Shown piece by piece: positions 43,001 through 52,000 of a DNA stretch of 61,232 bases. Within the stretch, counting starts at the first letter, position 1. Each line of letters opens with the position of its first letter. Source of the DNA: Elusimicrobiales bacterium. GTDB lineage: Bacteria > Elusimicrobiota > Elusimicrobia > Elusimicrobiales > UBA9959. The notes below the pieces were generated by a model. The model did not search any database and was not told where the DNA came from. It was given only the letters and a program-made list of their open reading frames with translations. The stretch covers positions 76,557-137,788 of the forward strand of contig JAVHLJ010000002.1 in NCBI GenBank assembly GCA_031082205.1, in the 5' to 3' direction. The position numbers and the translations under genes are program-made.

Positions 43001-46000
43001 CCGGCGCCGCGCAGGACACCAACCCGGTGGCCGTGATGCCCGAGGTCTCGATCCTGCTGGCCCAGGACGGCAAGACCGCCCCGCCTCCGCCGCAGACTCT
43101 GGCTTCCGGCGCCGCGCTTTTCTCCGTGGACCCCAGGACCTCGCTCAGCAGCTATACCGTGACGGCCGCCACCACACCCTCTTCCGCGGCTTCCTACGCG
43201 GTGGGCGTTTCCACCCTGGTCGTCCACCCCGGCGTAGTGGCCCGGCTCAGCTATGTTCTGCCCTCGACCAACGCGGTCGCCGGACAGCCTTTCTCGGCTT
43301 CGCTCTACGCGCTGGACGCCTACGATAATATCTGCTCGACCGGCCCCAATGTATACGTTTCCACGGCGGCTTTCGTCATCGAGACGCAGCCCAATCCCAA
43401 CCAGCAGCCCGAACTGCTCGCCAACGAGGTGTTCTTCTCTTCCGCCTCCGCGGGCGTGCGCGCGCTGACCGACTGGTTCACTTTCCGCAAGGCGGGCGTC
43501 AGCACCCTCGGCGCGCAGGACACTTTCTCGCCGGCGATAAGCGTCTCTCCGCTGGTGAACATAAACGTGAGCCCCGGCCCGCCCACCGTCTACAAGGTCT
43601 CGCCCGACTCGGACCAGGAAGTCGGGGCCGGCTCGCTGTCCAACCCCGGCCGGCAGTCGCTCACCGCCCAGCTGACCGACGCCTACGACAATAATATCTC
43701 GTCCGCCGGGCTGCCGGCCTACCTCGCCATAGCCGAGGTTTCCGGCGCCCAGGGTTCGTTCGAGTACTACGACGGCCTGAACTGGCAGGGCATCGGCGTC
43801 TCCACGCTGGTCTACACCGACTCCTTCGGGCGCATAGGCGTGTCCACGCAGATGGCCTACCGGGTCTCGTCGGCCGCCGGCGACTGGGCCAGGGTCTGGA
43901 TCGGGACCACGACCATAACCCTGCTCAACGACTACATAGCAAGGCGCCAGAACGTCACGGGCATGCTGACGACCGCCGGCGGCACGCCCACGAGGCTGCT
44001 GTACGTCTCAAGCCAGGCCTCGGCCGAGGCGGGCGTCCTGGAGATGCCCGGGACCGGCGCCGCCTTCACGGTGGAGCGCCGCGACGACTTCGGCAACGTC
44101 ACCAGGCAGGGGCAGACCGACGTTTACCTGGTGCTGCTGGCCTCGCACGTGACGGTGCATACCGGCCTCGGGCGCTCGCTGGGCAGCTTCGGCACGGTCG
44201 GCGACTACGGCTTCCGAAACGTGATAAACGACCAGTTCGTCACCGCCGTCAGCATACTGCCCGGCCAGAGCCAGGTCTCCTTCCGCTACCACGACCGCAC
44301 GGCCTCCTACTCCGGCGTCTCTCCCCAGGCCAACACGGCGGAGGGAGGCAGGCCGGGCTACTGGCACCTCATAGCCCAGTCGGGTTCGATGCAGTCCGCG
44401 TCCCATCTGCTGCGGGTCGACCCCCAGCAGATAACCAAGGTGGCCTTCGCCAATCCGCAGAGGACGATGACGGCGGGCAAGACGATCTACCAGAGCCAGA
44501 ACTCCGAGTCCTTCCGGGCGGAGCTGCGTGACATGTTCGACAATCCCCGGGTCGCCACCTCCACCGTGGAGGTGCTGCTCTCCACCGTCGCCAGGCAGTC
44601 CTCCACCGTGAACGACTCCTTCGGCTTCTCGGCCTCCACCATCCTGGCCGGCGGCTTCCCGCCCATCTTCGCCTCGACCGTTTCACTGGTGACGATACCG
44701 CTGGACAGGTACTCCGCCACCTTCTATTACATCGACACCACCGCCTCCTCCGTCTACGAGGTGGCCCTGCCGACCAAGCCGATAATAGGGCTCTCCGTGC
44801 CGGCCCGGTCCGAGTGGTCGGGGTCCACGCAGTCGGTCAGGATAGTGCCCGACTTCACCTACCGGGTGAACGTGCGCTCCGGCGCGGGCCAGACGCTGGT
44901 CGCCGGCACCACATCCCAGATGTTCACCCTGGCCATAGAGGACAATTACGGCAACCCGACCCCGGTCGGCCCCGGCCAGGAGGACTCCGGGACGCAGTAC
45001 GTCTCCTTCGTCCTGCAGTCGGGTTCCGCCGGCGACGTCCGCTTCTCCTCGCCCGGCATGGGCCCCTTCACGGCGCAGCCCGGCACCGCGCGGCTCAGGC
45101 TCGGCGAATCTTCCACCTCTTTCTACCTCATCGACACCCTGATGTCGGCGCCTACCCACCAGTTCTCGGTGAACACGGTGATCTCCAAGGGCTGGTTCCC
45201 GGCCGTCGCCTCCTACACGGTGGTGGCGGCCGCGCCGCATCACATTTCCTTCTTCACCCCGCCGCGGCGCCTGGTCGCCGGAACCACGGTGCAGTACGCC
45301 GATTACGCGCTCAATGTCACGACCCCGACCAGGATCACGGTGGTGCTCAAGGACGCCTACGAGAACACCACGACGACGGGGTCCGCGGTGGACCTCGCCT
45401 TCTCCGGGGCCCGCAACAGCACCTACGGCGGTATCGATTCGGCGCAGCCGACCGATTCCTCCAACCCGGCCTGGCAGCTGATAAACACCAACCCGATCCC
45501 CAGGACCATCTTCCCGGGCGAGTCCTACGCCTCCATCTTCATCTGGGACACGGCCGTCGGCACCGCCCCGGTCACCGTCCAGGCGGGGATCCCCGCGGCC
45601 GGGGTCACTTTCCCCGCGGTATCCCAGGACCAGTACATCACGCCCAACGTGGCCGATTATTTCACGCTGCACCACGGCTACACCCTGGCCAGCCCGCTGC
45701 GCGTGCTGGCGCCCGGCACCATAACGCTGCGCGCCCGCGACCGTTTCGGCAACCAGGCCGCCGGCGACCCGGTCAACGGCCAGTACTACACCGGCAAGAT
45801 AAACATGGCCACCAACACCCGCGGTTCCGCCGACCTGCGCGACTATATCGCCGACACCACCGACTACACTTTCGTGCCGGCCGACCGCGGCGAGCGGGAG
45901 CTGCAGATCAGGGACACTTTCGTGGAGACGCTCAGGGTCAGCGTTACGGATTACGCCAGGCCTTCCGTCTACGGCCATACCAGCGACGGCGGGCGCGGCA

Positions 46001-49000
46001 AGCCGGTCGCCTCCTCGGGCGACGTCGTGCTCAGCGGCATGGTCATCACCCCCACGGACATGGCCCCGCAGGACCCGCTGCCGAGCTCGAAGATATCCAT
46101 AGGCATAAACAAGCTCGCGCTCTACCAGGGCGACGGCAACATCGCGGACGTGCCGGGCCCGGTGGTGATGCTGCGACTGACGATGCAGACCACGCCGGCC
46201 GGCTCGCCGCCGGCTTACCTCAAGTCGATACAGGTGAAGAGCTCCGGCACGCTCTCGTACTCGGACGTGACGCAGGTGGGCTTCTACGCCGACAATCCCT
46301 ACGCGGGCCAGCTCGGCATGCTGGACGTGGAGAGCGCGCTCGGCGGGAGCCCGGTGGACTTCTTCGTCACCAGCGGCACCTACGACTCGGGCCTCGGCAC
46401 CTGGCGGTTCGACGACCTCAACGTCAAGGTCTCCACGGCCGTGCTGATCTCCAACTCCCCCAAGAACTTCTTCCTGGCGGTGAGGGTCTCCACCGTAGCC
46501 GCCACGCCGCGCAGCCTGGCCCTGGTGGTGGACCAGCCCAGCTACGTGGTGCTGGACTCCACCTTCGTGGGCGTTGCCTACAACAACTTCCCGCTGCAGA
46601 CTTCCACGTCCCCGGTGCGCAACCAGCCCGCCACCATAAACGTCTCGGGCGAGGACATCGCCGCGTGGTGGCAGCCGTCGGTCGGCGGCGTGCAGCAGGC
46701 CCTGGGCAAGTACGATTACGTGGACCAGGGCGTGGCGCGCGCCGGCATGCTCAAGGTAAAGGCCTGGACCGACAACTTCATCGGCACCATACGCTCTTTC
46801 AGGATCATCAAGACCGGCACGGGCGGCGGCTCCTCGCTGCTGAGCATGCGCCTCTTCCTGGACGCCTCCGGCGGCGACCCGGCGCTGGGCGACGGGGAGT
46901 TCCAGCCCAGCATAGACAAGGAGGTCACCGACCCCTCCAACCCTCCGCGGTTCAACCCGGACGACCCCGACCAGTTCGTGCTGCCGCTGCTCGAGCCCAG
47001 GGTGGACGGCGAGATCAGCCGCTCCACGCGCACGTACTTCGTGGTCTACGAGCTCAGCCCCGACGCGGTGGCGGACCAGACCCACGGCGCCCGCCTGGAG
47101 ACCGCCGGCGTCAGCCTGCTCGACGGCCAGATGGCCGCCTTCAGCCCGATAAATTCCTCCACCGTCGTGGTGCGCGCGACGGCGGACAAGCTGCTGCTGG
47201 CCGACGTCAACAAGTCACAGCCCAACGACTTCACCAAGCCCACCGCGCTCACGCAGAACGACAGGGACAAGGCGGTGGCCAGGCTTACCGTGCAGGTGGA
47301 GGGCAACCAGGGCGCCGTGGTCTGGACCGGCCTCAAGCTGGACCGCTGGATAACGGCGGCCGAGAACGGCGGCACGCCGGTCTACAACAAGGCGAGCGAC
47401 GTCAAAAAGATAAGCGTCTGGTACGACTCCACGGGCGACGGCCTGCTGCAGACGACCGGCACCGTCAGGGACACCGAGGTCCTGCTGGTGGGCGGGCGGA
47501 ACCGGACCTTTCCGTACGACGCGCTGGAGCAGCCCGCCCTCGCGGCGGACACCACGCTCTACGTCAAGGACGTGCAGTCCTTCTTCTCCACCGACAGCCC
47601 CTTCCCGCGGGCCCCGGGCAGGCTTGTGATAAACGACGCTCAGACCGACCCCGCCCTCAAGGAAGTGGTCTATTACTCCGGCGTGGATAACGACGCCAAC
47701 GCCTTCACAGGCGTCACCCGCGGCGCGGAGGGCACCGCGGCCGTGGCCTGGTCCAGCGGCACCGTCGTCTCTGGCCAGGCGGCGCTGCCGCTAATCGGCG
47801 ACGGCGGCAACCTGGACGGGCAGTCCGTATACGTGACGCCCAAGGACTATTTCGTGACGTTCGACATAGACCCGCTGGCCACCGTGGACAACATGGCCAA
47901 TATCGGCCTTTCCATGCGCGGCACGGATTACTTCGCCGTTTCGCCCTCGACCAAGGGCGTCAGCGGCGTCAATATCGGCGTCACGCCGCCAGGCAAGTCG
48001 GTCTCGCTGGTCGGCCGCATACGCGAGTACGCCGATAAAGTGCTGATAAAGGCCACCGACACCGTGGCCGGCGCCACGCTGCAGCAGAAAGCGCAGGACC
48101 AGCCTATAATCGCCTTCACGGCGGAGACCGACGTGGCCGACGCCCAGTGGCGGTGGGTCATGGTCTACGCCTCCGGGACCCCGCTCTCCGACGGCACGGC
48201 CGTCAACGACGTGGCCCGCGTCAAGATCTGGTACGACGCCGATAACAACTCCTACCTGGGCGGCGGCGACGTGCTGGTGGGCAGCGGCACCTTCGGCAAC
48301 ACGATATTCGGGCCGCTGGTCGCGAGGGTCAACTTCAACTCTCCGGTGACGCTGCATACCGAAGGCCGCGCGCTGCTGCAGGGCATCTCCCAGCGCTACT
48401 TCGTCACCTACGACATCACGGATTCGGCCATGCCCAACGACGCCATCGGTAACCCGCGTTACCTGGGCGCTTACCTCAGGTCCGATTCCTTCGCCAATAC
48501 CAGCCCGACGGTGGACGACCCGGTCAAGAACGCCTTCTCCCTGCCCAACGCGCTCAGCGCGAGCTCGGTGCTGCCATTCGAGTCCAGGGTCAGGGAGATA
48601 ATCTCCGCGCCCAGCACGGTCACGGTGCTGGCCCAGCCGGTATTCGCCTCGCCTTCCGGTGGCAGCGTCAATTCCATACGCCTGGCGCAGGACATAACCA
48701 CCACCGGCTCCCAGGACGCGGCCTGGGCCGTGGTCTCCACGGCGGGCATACCCTCTTCGGGCTACCTGACGGTCGACAACGAGATAATCTATTACAGCGC
48801 CACCGGCGCCGGCGCGCTGCTCTTCGTCGAAAGGGGACAGTTCGGCTCGCCCTCCGTGACCCACGCCAACGGCTCGCCGCTGGGCGTCATGTCCTTCCAG
48901 GGCAACGTCAACGTCCCGCTGCTCAAGCTCACCATGACCACCGACGGCTACGGCGTGCGCTGGGAGTCGCTGCGGCTCGCCAGGCGGCAGCCGGCGCCGC

Positions 49001-52000
49001 TGAGCGGCTACGACGCCGACGCCCAGGTCATACGGGTCTGGAAGGACAACGGCAACGGCCTCTTCGACCGCGACCCCGTGACCGGCGGCAACCTGACCGA
49101 CGTCGTGGTTGGCGAGGGGCGGCTGGGCGTCAATGAGCCGGTCGGCCGCGCCACCATCAAGGTGGTGGACCCGGCCCTCAGGGGTCAGCAGTACGTGGTC
49201 GTCAGCGCCACGCCGACGGTCTACTTCGTGACCGTGAGCGTGGACAAGGCCTCCAACTTCTCGCACAACGCGATGACGCCGCCCAACGACGTCTTCGGGC
49301 TCGAGGTGCAGACCGAGGGCAACTTCACATTCGGCCCGGCGGGCTCCGGCCATTCGGCCTATTTCCCCTCCCCGGTGCGCTCCCCCGTCAACGTCGTCAT
49401 GCCCACGATAAACCTGGTGACGCTGGAGCCCGAGGATATCTCGCCCGTGGAACTGACCCAGGCCGACATGAACGTCGGGCTGCTGTCGATGAAGATGCGC
49501 ACCGACCTGACCTCCGCCAGGGTGGAGGCCATACGGCTGGCGCGCACCGGCACCGCCAACGACAGCGACATCGACCTCATCAAGGTCTGGCGGGATTCAA
49601 ACGACAACTGCCTCTTCGACTCGCAGGATACCGCGGTGGACGAGAGCGGCCTGCCCCCGAACCTGATGAGCTACGGCAACGAGTCCTTCGCCGAGGGCTC
49701 GGTCAACGTGGTGCTCAAGAAGCCGATAATCGTGACCACCACGCCGCTCTGCGCTTTCATATCCTACGACGTGTCGCAGTTCGCCGTGATAGGCAGCACC
49801 ATGGGCCTCTTCATAGGCGGCACCGACTACTTCACCATCGGCATCCCCAACGCCATAGTGCTCACCACGGCGCCGCTGCGCACCGCCCCGATAACCGTGA
49901 AGGAGATCCCCAGCGACGTCGTTATGGGCGCCTATGACTCGGCCTACGACCTGCTCAACCAGGGCGGGGTCGGCCAGGCGCAGATCGGGGCCGCCATGCT
50001 GCGGTTCAACCTGACCACCGAGGCCGGCAACGCCCGCTGGTCTTCAATGAAGCTGCAGCGCACCGGCGCCTCCAACGACCCGTCGTCCCCGTTCGGCAAG
50101 AATACCGACGTGAAGTTCATCCATGTCTACCAGGACGCCAACCAGAACGACACGCTGGACCTCAACGATATCAACATCTCCCGCGCGGACACGCGGGTCG
50201 CCGTCCCCGTCGCCAGCTCGGCCACGGTGCCGTTCCTGCTGGTCGTCGAATCCACGGCAGGCTTCCCCGCCGCGGGCAGCCTGTACCTGGCCAACGCCGA
50301 GCTCATGAGGTATACGGGCGTCGGGCTTAGCACGACCACCGGCAAGCCCTATTTCATCGTCTCGGAGCGCGGCCGCAGGCTCGGCGAACTGAATACGTCG
50401 AAGATGGACCATGCCGCGGGCGTCGGGGTGGTCAAGGTGGACCTCTACGACCAGGACAACCCGCTCAATACCCAGGCCCAGATCCACCTGTCCCAGGTCC
50501 AGACGCTCTCGCCGCTGGCCCAGACCTTCTTCGTGGTCTACGACATCGGCGAGACCGCGGTGAAGGCCAACAAGGTGGGCGTCCGCGTCAGCGACCGCTC
50601 GTGGTTCACGGTCAACGCGCCGCACGACGTCTCCCCCAGGATATACATGAACATCTCCCGCACGCTGCCCACGGGCACCTACACGGGAGAGTACCCCTAC
50701 ACCTCGAGCCTGGTGCCGATACGGGCCGTCACTCTGCGCGTCAGCGGCGCCGACATGGCCCCGCGCTCGGCCGAGAGGGACACCAGCAACGTCCACCTGC
50801 TGACGCTGACCCTCAACACCGAGTCCGATTACGTCAACCTGGGCCGCATCAACCTGCGCCAGACCGGCACGATCAGCACCGCGACGGCGAACCTGGGCGA
50901 CGGCGACTTCTCGGACATCTCCATCTGGAAGGACGACGGCGACAGGGTCTTCTCCAGCGTGCGCGACAGGCGCGTAGCGAGGGTGCTCAACTCCTCGGCG
51001 CCGTTCGACGGCGGCGTGAGCCTGGACATACTCGACGGGCAGCTGCCCTACGTCTCGGTGACCACTTCCCCGGTGATACTCTACGTCTCCGGTTCCATCG
51101 GCTCGGCCGACAGGTCCGGCGCCGACACGCTGGGGCATTCCGCCGGCCTGAGCCTGGATTACTTCTTCGAGCTCAAGGGACCCAACGGCCTGGCCCTGGC
51201 GGCCGGCCAGAGCGTCTACGACTCGTTCCCCAAGGCCTCGGGGCAAGTCCTGATCGTGCCCGGCATCATACAGTCCATAGCCGAGTACGGCAAGATATTC
51301 GTAGCCGACAACGGCTACCCAGCCTACGCCATCCTGGACTCCAGCGGCGTAGTGGTGCCCGGGCCCAACGGCAGGCCCCAGGCGGACCCGTCGCGCTGGA
51401 TATACGGCTACACGGATTCCGGCTGCCGCGCCGACGAGCCGCTTATCGACCTCAACGGCGACGGCGTGCCGGACAACTTCGACTTCGCCGGCGCCGGGAA
51501 ATGCGTCAACGTCAGCCTGATAGGCTCGATGACGCCGTCCTATAACCTGGACAATGACCCGAACGGCTTCCTCGATTACGATTTCAACGGCGACGGCGAG
51601 GCGGATTCCATAGAGATGGTGGACGGCAAGCCGGTCTATTCCCTGGGCGGCCTGGGGCCCATTCCTTCCGAAGGGGCCGTGCCCTCCGCCTGGCAGTCGG
51701 CGCTGACCTCGGTAGCGGCGAAGTGGCCGCCGGCCTCCACCCCGGTGGTCTCCTACGAACTGGCCGTCAGCACCAATTACGACAATCCGACCAGCCATTC
51801 CAAGCGGTGGGCCACGGTGGGGGACAATCTCTCCGGCAAGGTCTCGGTGCCGTCGATGATAACCTACGCCGTCGGCCGCCTGCTGGACAAGATAGACGAC
51901 AATACGTCCAGCTTCCGCGTCAACAAGAAGTTCGACAAGAGCCTGACCGGGAAGACCTACTTCGTTTTCGTGGGCAACGAGATCATGGAAGTGACCGCCG

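Noticed and set aside
44038-44062. LPXTG-like text (EMPGTG) in the giant protein
   Set aside because: It is internal, lacks a following membrane helix and basic tail, and sortase anchoring does not fit the PorV-like Gram-negative context.
44814-47690. 958-codon plus-strand frame inside the giant gene
   Set aside because: Out-of-frame shadow rich in Arg/Gly/Pro/His; the giant frame continues through it without a break.
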